Program-made: the position numbers and the translations under genes
NCBI GenBank assembly: GCA_945983195.1
Contig: CAMFSS010000073.1
Coordinates: 1 to 8,632, forward strand
Reading direction: 5' to 3'
DNA: 8,632 nucleotides
Source: an uncultured Prevotellaceae bacterium
GTDB lineage: Bacteria; Bacteroidota; Bacteroidia; Bacteroidales; Muribaculaceae
Shown: one piece after another, positions 1-5,623 of the stretch
Position numbering within the stretch: position 1 is the first letter of the stretch
Layout of the letters: every line of letters starts with the position of its first letter
Notes under the pieces: model-generated
Told to the model about the DNA's origin: nothing
Databases searched by the model: none
The model's input: the letters and a program-made list of their open reading frames with translations, nothing else

Positions 1-13
1 GCCTCGGTGCGTT

Positions 14-688
14 TCAGTGGATAGCGTCGATGGCGGTCCAAAATTCGATTTCCTCGGCATTGCTGGCAGCACCGATTTGCGTTGCGCTGTAGTCGCTTCC
101 ACCTCGTTGCAGATTGTCGATTTCACCGTAGGCATTGCGGCAGATGTAGCCTTGGGTGATGTAGATTTCGGCATCGGCATATTTTTCAAGCAGTGCAACG
201 AGCTTTTGCTTTATGTACTGTGTGTCGGGCTCACCGTTCTTGTCTGTACGCATATAGTCGAGAGCAGGAATGATTACAGATTTCACGCCGATGGAGTGCA
301 TGTAAATGTTCATCATTGCAGTCGACATTAGTTCGCCCTGAGCAAGAATCTCCTTCTCCTCGAATATGGTGAAAAGATCTTTGGTGAAAGAGCGGATATA
401 GTTGAAGCAAGCCTTGATTTCAGTGGTTGCAGCTTCGCGGTCGGCATCATTGTCGAACAGTTCGCTAATCGTGTTGAAATATTTCTTTTCAAGCAGATTG
501 ATAGTCTCCTTTGCGCCGTCAATGTTGTGCTTGTAGAGATAATCCGATATTTCCACGAGTGTGTTTGTGGTTCCCGACATGGCCGAGAGCACTACGATGT
601 TTTTTCCACGCTCATTGACAAGTTTGGCTACATTCTTAATTCTTTCGGCGGAGCCAACCGAAGTTCCTCCAAATTTCAAGACCTTCAT
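14..688 (-). CDS. lysC: Aspartate kinase, N-terminal half, interrupted by a stop at the window edge
   Basis: Aspartate kinase phosphorylates aspartate to aspartyl phosphate, the first cytoplasmic step towards lysine, threonine, methionine and diaminopimelate. The N-terminal kinase signature KFGGTSVGS is at residues 5-13, and the ATP/substrate-region motif GGSDYSA is at 196-202. I start at the ATG at 688 because MKVLKFGG is the family's usual start; a TTG three codons upstream would also be open. The family is usually about 440 residues (kinase plus ACT domains), but here the frame stops after 224. The stop replaces the Asn after His in the conserved IDG-x-HNNDPR motif, and the next codons (N, A, P, R) still match in frame. 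Nearby, WTD reads WTA, IDG reads IDA and NDPR reads NAPR. It is either a point-mutated pseudogene or poor sequence at a contig end. The family call is firm; whether the gene is intact cannot be decided. Confidence 0.88.
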   Translation of the reverse strand: MKVLKFGGTSVGSAERIKNVAKLVNERGKNIVVLSAMSGTTNTLVEISDYLYKHNIDGAKETINLLEKKYFNTISELFDNDADREAATTEIKACFNYIRSFTKDLFTIFEEKEILAQGELMSTAMMNIYMHSIGVKSVIIPALDYMRTDKNGEPDTQYIKQKLVALLEKYADAEIYITQGYICRNAYGEIDNLQRGGSDYSATQIGAASNAEEIEFWTAIDAIH

Positions 689-747
689 CTGATACAAAAA
701 TTATATTAAGTTTTTACAGATTATTTCTGATAATAATGTTATTCGTG

Positions 748-755
748 CAAAATTA
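748..755 (-). promoter_or_regulatory. Possible -7 element for lysC
   Basis: The minus strand reads TAATTTTG here, an exact match to the Bacteroidota -7 consensus TAnnTTTG. It lies about 60 bases upstream of the lysC ATG in an AT-rich gap. No TTTG-like -33 box sits at the usual 19-21 base spacing, and the nearest TTG is about 26 bases away. In such AT-rich sequence a chance match is quite possible. Confidence 0.3.
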
Positions 756-834
756 CAAAAAACTAATAAAAATAATGCGAACAACCGACATTTTTTTTAA
801 CAAACGTTGCAAGATGAATCATTTTTGCTGCTAT

Positions 835-874
835 AAGCCATGATTATCACGCATAGTGTGTCTGAAAATGGCTT
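835..874 (-). terminator. Weak candidate hairpin after ftsE
   Basis: AAGCCAT (835-841) and ATGGCTT (868-874) form a perfect 7-bp inverted repeat just past the ftsE stop codon. A small inner stem, CACGC/GTGTG (849-853 and 856-860, one G-T pair), nests inside. This is the expected place for a terminator of the purU-his-ftsE unit. No clear T-run follows on the minus strand, so Rho-independent termination is doubtful. The rest of the 689-877 gap is AT-rich, and I see no gene or RNA in it. Confidence 0.3.
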
Positions 875-877
875 GAT

Positions 878-1543
878 TCAGCATTCCACCAGCTTTTTGT
901 TGTCACACTTGAGCACACGGCCCGGAAATTCCTCTACGAGCTGAATGTTGTGCGTAGCCATAATCACGGCAGTGCCTTTAGCTGCGATGTTGTGCAGCAG
1001 TGCCACAATTTGGTGACTCGTGTCGGGGTCGAGGTTGCCCGTTGGCTCATCGGCGAGTATCAGTTGCGGTTTGTTGAGAAGCGCACGTGCAATGACGATG
1101 CGCTGTTGCTCGCCTCCTGAGAGTTCGTGAGGCATCTTGTAGGACTTCTTTACCATTCCCACACGGGTGAGAACCTCTTCGATGCGCTCGGCTATGGCAT
1201 TCTTGTCGTGCCAGCCGGTAGCACGGAGCACAAATTCAAGGTTGTCGTGGGCTGAGCGGTCGGTAAGCAACTGGAAGTCCTGGAAAACGATGCCGATTTG
1301 GCGCCTGAGATAGGGAAGTTGCTTGCGCTTTATTTCGGAGATAGAGTAGTCGACAACTGTCGCATCACCCTCGTCCATGGGCACTTCGGCATACATAGTC
1401 TTCATCAGACTACTCTTTCCGCTGCCAACCTTTCCTATAAGATAGGCAAACTCACCCTTTTCGAGGCTGAAAGAAACATTTTTCAGCACGATTAGGTCGT
1501 TTCGAGTGACGAGAACATCGCGATAGTCAACAATCTTTGTCAT
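878..1543 (-). CDS. ftsE: Cell-division ABC transporter ATPase FtsE
   Basis: FtsE is the cytoplasmic ATPase that, with the membrane protein FtsX, activates peptidoglycan hydrolases at the division septum. The 221-residue protein is one complete ABC nucleotide-binding domain. It has Walker A GKVGSGKS at 37-44, the Q-loop glutamine at 88 (VFQDFQLL), signature LSGGEQQ at 141-147, Walker B LILADE at 161-166 with PTGNLD following, and the switch histidine at 198. This length and the FQDFQLL and PTGNLD wording are FtsE-like, although LolD-type ATPases look similar. I start at the ATG at 1543. An open extension to 1657 lies inside hisIE in another frame and carries no ABC-domain sequence. The first 17 bases overlap the end of hisIE, so translation is probably coupled. 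No ftsX lies beside it, and FtsX could be encoded elsewhere. Confidence 0.88.
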   Translation of the reverse strand: MTKIVDYRDVLVTRNDLIVLKNVSFSLEKGEFAYLIGKVGSGKSSLMKTMYAEVPMDEGDATVVDYSISEIKRKQLPYLRRQIGIVFQDFQLLTDRSAHDNLEFVLRATGWHDKNAIAERIEEVLTRVGMVKKSYKMPHELSGGEQQRIVIARALLNKPQLILADEPTGNLDPDTSHQIVALLHNIAAKGTAVIMATHNIQLVEEFPGRVLKCDNKKLVEC

Positions 1544-2150
1544 AATTTTCCTTCTTTTTATTGTGACGGCGTTCAAGGGCTTCGGCAAGTTCTTCAATGC
1601 GTCGTCCTTTGGCAGTGAGTAGCACAATGAGGTGGTATAGAAGGTCGGAAGCCTCATACATCATTCGTCCGTCGGTTCCGTTGGTTGCCTCAATGACGGT
1701 TTCTACAGCCTCTTCGCCAACTTTTTGAGCCATTCGGTTTATGCCACTTTCAAAAAGAGATGTGGTGTAGCTGCCGGCAGGCATTTCTTTGTGGCGCTTC
1801 ACGATGAAGTCTTGAAGCTCGCTGAGGAATTGTATGCCGTAGCTGTTGTCGTCGCTGAAGCAAGTTGCTGTGCCGGTGTGGCAAACAGGTCCCTCCGGGA
1901 TTGCCTTGATGAGCAGTGTGTCGCGGTCGCAGTCAGCCTCAATCGACACAACATTCAGGAAATTCCCGCTTTCCTCCCCCTTGGTCCATAAGCGGTGGCG
2001 AGTGCGGCTATAGAATGTTACCTTGTTCAGTTCAAGGGTCTTCTCGTAGGCTTCGCGGTTCATGAAGCCAAGCATTAGCACATTCTTTGTGCGGCTGTCT
2101 TGTATGATTGCAGGGATAAGACCTCCCAATTTGTCGAAATCAAGTTCCAT
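1527..2150 (-). CDS. hisIE: Bifunctional phosphoribosyl-AMP cyclohydrolase / phosphoribosyl-ATP pyrophosphatase
   Basis: This fusion performs histidine steps 2 and 3: hydrolysis of phosphoribosyl-ATP to phosphoribosyl-AMP, then opening of the adenine ring to ProFAR. The HisI cyclohydrolase domain occupies about residues 1-105. It shows WTKGEESGN (55-63), the metal-binding EADCDRDTLL (71-80) and GPVCHTGTATCF (87-98), with zinc-site cysteines 74, 90 and 97. The HisE domain follows from about 108, with SYTTSLFESG, the metal-binding KVGEEAVE (143-150) and EASDLLYHLIVLL. The 207-residue length is normal for the fused enzyme. The lysine-rich C-terminus (RRHNKKKEN) overlaps the start of ftsE by 17 bases. 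The 73-base gap to hisF (2151-2223) is the largest within this unit and contains no TAnnTTTG element, so I infer transcription from upstream. The start at 2150 has no Shine-Dalgarno, as is common in Bacteroidota. Confidence 0.96.
   Translation of the reverse strand: MELDFDKLGGLIPAIIQDSRTKNVLMLGFMNREAYEKTLELNKVTFYSRTRHRLWTKGEESGNFLNVVSIEADCDRDTLLIKAIPEGPVCHTGTATCFSDDNSYGIQFLSELQDFIVKRHKEMPAGSYTTSLFESGINRMAQKVGEEAVETVIEATNGTDGRMMYEASDLLYHLIVLLTAKGRRIEELAEALERRHNKKKENYDKDC
1549..1555 (-). promoter_or_regulatory. Shine-Dalgarno-like site that supports the ftsE start
   Basis: The minus strand reads AGAAGGA, five bases upstream of the ATG at 1543. It is one of few clear Shine-Dalgarno-like sequences before a gene in this window. 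It lies inside the lysine-rich last codons of hisIE, so it may partly reflect coding constraint. It supports 1543 rather than the upstream in-frame ATG as the ftsE start. Confidence 0.55.
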
Positions 2151-2223
2151 ATAGAATTGTATTATAGAATTATCGTTGTATCAATTGTGCAGTTGAATTT
2201 CGATGATAACTGCTATGATTTTT

Positions 2224-2979
2224 TTATATTCTGACAGCGATGCCGTTGTCACTCAAGTAACGTTTCAGGTCGGGAATATGAATTTCATTTAATTGAAACA
2301 AACTTGCTGCAAGTGCACCATCGGCATGCCCTTTGGCAAACACATCGAGAAAATGCTCTTTTGCACCGCAGCCGCCTGATGCAATTATTGGAATGTCAAG
2401 GCGCGACGACAGTTCGCTAAGTGCTTCACAAGCAAAGCCTTGCTTCACGCCATCGTGATCCATACTGGTGAAAAGAATCTCGCCGGCACCTCGTTCTTGC
2501 CCCTCATAAGCCCATTCAAGCAGCTTGCGGTCGGTAGGGATTCTGCCACCATTGAGATAGCAGCCCCATTCTCCGTCGACACAGTGTGCGTCGATTGCAA
2601 GCACACACACCTGATTGCCGAAATTGTGTGCAATGTCGTCGATGAGTCCCGGATTGCGCAATGCGGCAGAATTGATTGAAACCTTGTCGGCTCCGGCTTC
2701 AAGCAGTCGCCCGACATCGTGCACAGATGCAATGCCGCCGCCTACAGTGAATGGAATGCTGACATTTTCAGCCACGCGTCGTACCATATCGACAAAAGTG
2801 GAGCGACCCTCATGTGATGCGTTTATGTCGAGAAACACCAGTTCGTCAGCCCCTTCATCGCAATATCGCTTGCCGAGCAATATAGGGTCGCCGGCATTTT
2901 TCAGATTGACGAAATTCACGCCTTTCACTGTTGTCCCGTCCTTCACATCAAGACAGGGTATTATGCGTCGTGCAAGCAT
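2224..2979 (-). CDS. hisF: Imidazole glycerol phosphate synthase, cyclase subunit
   Basis: HisF is the (beta/alpha)8 cyclase half of imidazole glycerol phosphate synthase. It combines PRFAR with ammonia channelled from HisH, producing imidazole glycerol phosphate and AICAR. The N-terminus MLARRIIPCLDV is the family's usual start, with catalytic Asp11. The second catalytic Asp is at 130 in VLAIDA. The phosphate-binding loops are visible as FTVGGGI (77-83), KVSINSAA (99-106) and IIASGGCG near the C-terminus. The 251-residue length is standard. The first 19 bases overlap the end of hisA, which implies tight translational coupling; the glutaminase partner hisH is the next gene upstream of hisA. 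Confidence 0.97.
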   Translation of the reverse strand: MLARRIIPCLDVKDGTTVKGVNFVNLKNAGDPILLGKRYCDEGADELVFLDINASHEGRSTFVDMVRRVAENVSIPFTVGGGIASVHDVGRLLEAGADKVSINSAALRNPGLIDDIAHNFGNQVCVLAIDAHCVDGEWGCYLNGGRIPTDRKLLEWAYEGQERGAGEILFTSMDHDGVKQGFACEALSELSSRLDIPIIASGGCGAKEHFLDVFAKGHADGALAASLFQLNEIHIPDLKRYLSDNGIAVRI

Positions 2980-3707
2980 GTGCCGGTTGTATTTATTTGT
3001 TCTAAATCCTTCAGTGTAATGCAGTTCTCATAGATAGCCTTGCCCACAATTACGGCAGGCACGGCATTGCGCTCAAGTTCCGCAATATCGGAAATGCGTC
3101 CCACACCACCGCTCGCGATTACGTAGAGGCGTGGAAACTTGGTGAGTATCTCTTTGTAAAGCTGTACTGAGGGTCCTGTGAGTGTTCCATCGCAGCTTAC
3201 ATCGGTGCTGATTACCTGTGTAATCCCTTTTTGCACATATTCCTCAATGAATGGGATAATGCTCTCGTTGCTTCCTTTCTGCCAGCCGTCGGTCATAATT
3301 TTGCCATCGCGTGTATCAGCTCCGAGAATGATTTTGCGCGAGCCATAGGTTTCAATCCACCGCTCAAATGTGGTAGGACTTTTCACGGCAATACTCCCAC
3401 CTGTGATTTTTTCGGCACCACATTCAAAAGCTATCCGCACGTCGTCGTCACTCTTTAGACCACCGCCGAAATCAACTTTCAGTTCGGTGTGTGTGGCAAT
3501 CGCTTCGAGTATTTTGTAATTTGTGATGTGCTGTGATTTGGCACCATCGAGGTCAACGAGATGCAGATGCCGGCAACCGGCACCTTCAAATGCGCGTGCC
3601 ACTTCGAGCGGCGATTCATTGTAGACGCGCTTTTCATCATAGTTTCCGCGAGTCAGTCTCACACATTTTCCATCAATAATGTCGATGGCAGGAATCACTT
3701 CAATCAT
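2961..3707 (-). CDS. hisA: ProFAR isomerase (phosphoribosylformimino-AICAR-P isomerase)
   Basis: HisA is a (beta/alpha)8 isomerase that opens the ribose ring of ProFAR by an Amadori rearrangement, giving PRFAR, the substrate of HisHF. The start MIEVIPAIDIIDGKCVRL is diagnostic, with catalytic Asp9. The second catalytic Asp is at 131 in ILGADTRDG. Phosphate-binding segments DFGGGLKS (79-86), ITGGSIAVKSP (101-111) and VIASGGVG are present. STDVSCDGTLTGPS separates it from HisF, which has TSMDHDGVKQGF at the same place. Length (248 residues) is normal. Its ATG shares the four-base ATGA with the hisH stop at 3704-3707, and its 3' end runs 19 bases into hisF, so three successive genes overlap or touch. 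Confidence 0.97.
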   Translation of the reverse strand: MIEVIPAIDIIDGKCVRLTRGNYDEKRVYNESPLEVARAFEGAGCRHLHLVDLDGAKSQHITNYKILEAIATHTELKVDFGGGLKSDDDVRIAFECGAEKITGGSIAVKSPTTFERWIETYGSRKIILGADTRDGKIMTDGWQKGSNESIIPFIEEYVQKGITQVISTDVSCDGTLTGPSVQLYKEILTKFPRLYVIASGGVGRISDIAELERNAVPAVIVGKAIYENCITLKDLEQINTTGTCLHDA

Positions 3708-4324
3708 AGCATTATGAAATTTTTAAGTATTTGTTCGCCCACCGTACCACTCTTTTCGGGGTGGAACTGTGTGGCATAGAAATTGTCTTTTTGCAGCATC
3801 GCGCTGAAGGGCGTTATGTAGTTGCAAGTAGCTACTGTGTGACTGCCTACAGGTGCGTAATAGCTGTGTACGAAATAGAGGTACTTGCCTGTGCACGACT
3901 CGTCGAGGAGCTTGCAATGTGTGCCGCCAGTCATGTTGCCATGTTGGCACGGTTCGATGGTGTTCCAGCCCATGTGTGGTATTTTCAGACCGGGAGCGGC
4001 TGAATTGTCGAAGCGGAGTACATCTGAATCGAAAATGCCGAGGCAGTCGGTGTTACCCTCCTCAGAGTGTCGGCATAGGAGCTGCATTCCGATGCAGATG
4101 CCAAGTACAGGCTGAGTCAATGACTTGATGAGTGTGTCGAGGTTATGCCTGCGCAAATAGTCCATGGCGGTGGAAGCCTCGCCTACACCTGGAAACACCA
4201 CCTTGTCGGCACTGCGTAGAGTGGCTGCATCGTCGGTGACAATGGCATCAACGCCAATGCGCTGCAATGCACAACGCACTGAGAACACATTCCCGGCATT
4301 GTATTTGATGATTGCTACTTTCAT
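3704..4324 (-). CDS. hisH: Imidazole glycerol phosphate synthase, glutaminase subunit
   Basis: HisH is a class I glutamine amidotransferase that hydrolyses glutamine and passes ammonia into the HisF barrel. The catalytic triad is visible: nucleophile Cys77 in GICIGMQLL, and His188 with Glu190 in ATQFHPEKSG. The oxyanion-region motif PGVGE (45-49), the N-terminal IIKYNAGN (5-12) and PHMGWN (116-121) are all HisH features. Full length is 206 residues. A 17-base gap separates it from the upstream purU stop, and no Shine-Dalgarno is present. The gene is followed by hisA with an ATGA overlap and then hisF, so both subunits of the synthase are made from the same message. Confidence 0.97.
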   Translation of the reverse strand: MKVAIIKYNAGNVFSVRCALQRIGVDAIVTDDAATLRSADKVVFPGVGEASTAMDYLRRHNLDTLIKSLTQPVLGICIGMQLLCRHSEEGNTDCLGIFDSDVLRFDNSAAPGLKIPHMGWNTIEPCQHGNMTGGTHCKLLDESCTGKYLYFVHSYYAPVGSHTVATCNYITPFSAMLQKDNFYATQFHPEKSGTVGEQILKNFIML

Positions 4325-4341
4325 ACTACAATGATGGTGAA

Positions 4342-5217
4342 TTAACTGAATACGATGGTCTTGTTCTTGTAGGTGAGAATTTTGCGCTGAATGTGCTTCT
4401 CTACTGCACGTGACAACACAATCTTCTCGAGATCGCGACCTTTATGTACAAGATCGGCCACTGTATCCTTATGTGTGATGCGCACAATGTCCTGCTCAAT
4501 TATCGGCCCTGCATCAAGCTCGGTAGTCACATAGTGGCTTGTAGCACCAATCAGCTTTACCCCACGCTCGTATGCTGCATGATAAGGCTTGGCTCCAATG
4601 AATGCCGGCAGGAATGAGTGGTGAATGTTGATGATACGGTTGGGATAGCGATTGATGAAATCCAACAATAGCACCTGCATGTATCGGGCAAGCACTATGA
4701 AGGCGATGCCGTATTTTTTAAGTAATTCAAATTCTCGAGCCTCCATTTCAGCCTTGTTGTCGCGGGTGACGGGAACAACTTCAAAAGGAATACCGAATTG
4801 TTCACCTACATGACTGAGGTCGGGGTGATTGCTCACAATAAGCGGTATTTCCACTTCCCAGTCGCCGGCTGTGTAGCGTGCAAGTATATCATAGAGACAG
4901 TGCGACATTTTCGATACAAATAGAGCCATGCGCTGCGGTCGGTCGGTGAACGAAAGACGATAGACCATGTTGTAGCGCTGGGCGTACAGAGTGTAGAAGT
5001 AGTCATTGATTTTCTCCTTGGGAATGATGAATTTCTCAAGGTCCCACTCTACACGCATATAGAAAATTCCGTTTACGCGGTCGACATACTGGTCGAGATA
5101 GAGAATGTTACCGCCATTGGTATTGATAAACTCAGTGAGCACGGCAATGATTCCCGGTTGGTCGGGGCAGTGCATAAGAATGACGGCATTATTATGATGG
5201 GTTGCAGTATTGTTCAT
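4342..5217 (-). CDS. purU: Formyltetrahydrofolate deformylase
   Basis: PurU hydrolyses 10-formyl-THF to THF and formate in the cytoplasm, balancing one-carbon pools and supplying formate. An N-terminal ACT domain (about residues 11-88; CPDQPGIIAVLTEFI) is where regulatory ligands bind in the E. coli enzyme. The formyltransferase-fold catalytic domain follows from about 96. Its catalytic residues match the family: Asn197 and His199 in IINIHHSFLPAF, and Asp235 in DAGPII, with the 38-residue Asn-to-Asp spacing seen in GAR transformylase. LARYMQ (176-181) and GATSHYV (224-230) are also typical. The ACT domain and the HHSFLPAF wording distinguish it from PurN. At 291 residues it is full length. 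It is the first gene after a promoter-like site and lies 17 bases from hisH, so I infer that it heads the histidine operon. Confidence 0.96.
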   Translation of the reverse strand: MNNTATHHNNAVILMHCPDQPGIIAVLTEFINTNGGNILYLDQYVDRVNGIFYMRVEWDLEKFIIPKEKINDYFYTLYAQRYNMVYRLSFTDRPQRMALFVSKMSHCLYDILARYTAGDWEVEIPLIVSNHPDLSHVGEQFGIPFEVVPVTRDNKAEMEAREFELLKKYGIAFIVLARYMQVLLLDFINRYPNRIINIHHSFLPAFIGAKPYHAAYERGVKLIGATSHYVTTELDAGPIIEQDIVRITHKDTVADLVHKGRDLEKIVLSRAVEKHIQRKILTYKNKTIVFS

Positions 5218-5263
5218 CGCAAAAAATGTTCTTATTCCATTGAAATATAAATATAGTATTTCA

Positions 5264-5295
5264 CAAAGGTAGTAAGTTTATGCGGAATAAAGAAA
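5264..5295 (-). promoter_or_regulatory. Bacteroidota-type promoter for purU-his-ftsE
   Basis: On the minus strand, TACCTTTG (5271 down to 5264) is an exact match to the TAnnTTTG -7 box of the Bacteroidota primary sigma factor. A TTTC at 5295-5292 stands 20 bases upstream, in the position of the TTTG -33 box (one mismatch). Transcription would start near 5257, giving a leader of about 40 bases before purU. That leader holds no His-codon leader peptide or T-box that I can see. The site lies just after the putative terminator of the upstream unit, where a promoter is expected. Confidence 0.6.
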
Positions 5296-5303
5296 TAACG
5301 GAT

Positions 5304-5333
5304 AAAAAATGTTATAATAGTCGAACATTTTTT
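5304..5333 (-). terminator. AT-rich hairpin terminator ending the ileS-lspA unit
   Basis: AAAAAATGTT (5304-5313) and AACATTTTTT (5324-5333) form a perfect 10-bp inverted repeat around a 10-base loop. Read on the minus strand it ends in a run of six T, the layout of a Rho-independent terminator, and its 3' arm overlaps the stop codon of the 103-residue gene. The stem has a single G-C pair, so its strength is uncertain. It stands directly before the purU promoter candidate, which supports a real transcription boundary. Confidence 0.5.
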
Positions 5334-5623
5334 GGAGAAAATGTCACTTGAAACACTGATATGTTGTCATTTTGAGCAGAAAAAGCGGTGAGAGGGCTTA
5401 TATTTTCCAGAGCCTCATGAATTGAAGCAGCATTGGTTACAATTGCTTTTATGCCAGGCAAGGCAGATGCCGGAGCTACTACTATGGCACCTTCCACATA
5501 GAGAGTTGCCGGTGTTTCAACGTCGAACTTTTGTACAGTGAATGTTTCATTATCCACACACAGCACACTATTGGTGTGCTGTGTGGTATTTATCACTATG
5601 TAGTTGCAAATGAAACGTTTCAT
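5312..5623 (-). CDS. Uncharacterised 103-residue protein in the lspA unit
   Basis: I do not recognise this family. The gene is probably real: its ATG shares the ATGA with the stop of the DUF4296 gene, it is co-oriented, and it stops exactly at a terminator-like hairpin. The start MKRFICNYIVIN and the alternating hydrophobic pattern suggest a small beta-rich cytoplasmic protein. There is no signal peptide, membrane segment, lipobox or metal motif. The middle (YVEGAIVVAPASALPGIKAIV, about residues 42-62, not all conserved-looking) loosely recalls the N-terminal beta region of amidohydrolase-like proteins; this is a weak impression only. Codons 14-23 form a very strong hairpin in the mRNA. Alternatives are a lineage-specific accessory protein or the decayed N-terminus of a larger enzyme. 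I assign no function. Confidence 0.72.
   Translation of the reverse strand: MKRFICNYIVINTTQHTNSVLCVDNETFTVQKFDVETPATLYVEGAIVVAPASALPGIKAIVTNAASIHEALENISPLTAFSAQNDNISVFQVTFSPKNVRLL
5557..5585 (-). repeat. Perfect 12-bp inverted repeat within the 103-residue gene
   Basis: CACACAGCACAC (5557-5568) and GTGTGCTGTGTG (5574-5585) are perfect complements separated by five bases, with seven G-C pairs. In the mRNA the stem would begin about 38 bases after the ATG. It is not followed by a T-run, so it does not look like a terminator. The arms are CA/TG dinucleotide runs, which raises the odds of a chance palindrome. The pairing is seen directly; any role is inference. Confidence 0.75.

Noticed and set aside
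689..697. lysC start at TTG (697)
   Set aside because: The ATG at 688 gives the family-typical MKVLKFGGTS start, so a TTG adding three residues is unlikely.
1544..1657. N-terminal extension of ftsE by 38 codons to an upstream ATG
   Set aside because: It lies inside hisIE in another frame and has no ABC-domain sequence. The ATG at 1543 has a Shine-Dalgarno-like site, and MTKIVDY fits the family start.
2151..2223. Separate promoter for hisIE-ftsE in the 73-base gap
   Set aside because: No TAnnTTTG match on the minus strand and no paired boxes; the gap shows only AT-rich sequence.
5218..5263. Histidine attenuator or T-box leader before purU-his
   Set aside because: The leader after the promoter candidate is about 40 bases, with no His-codon run, specifier-loop pattern or T-box sequence.
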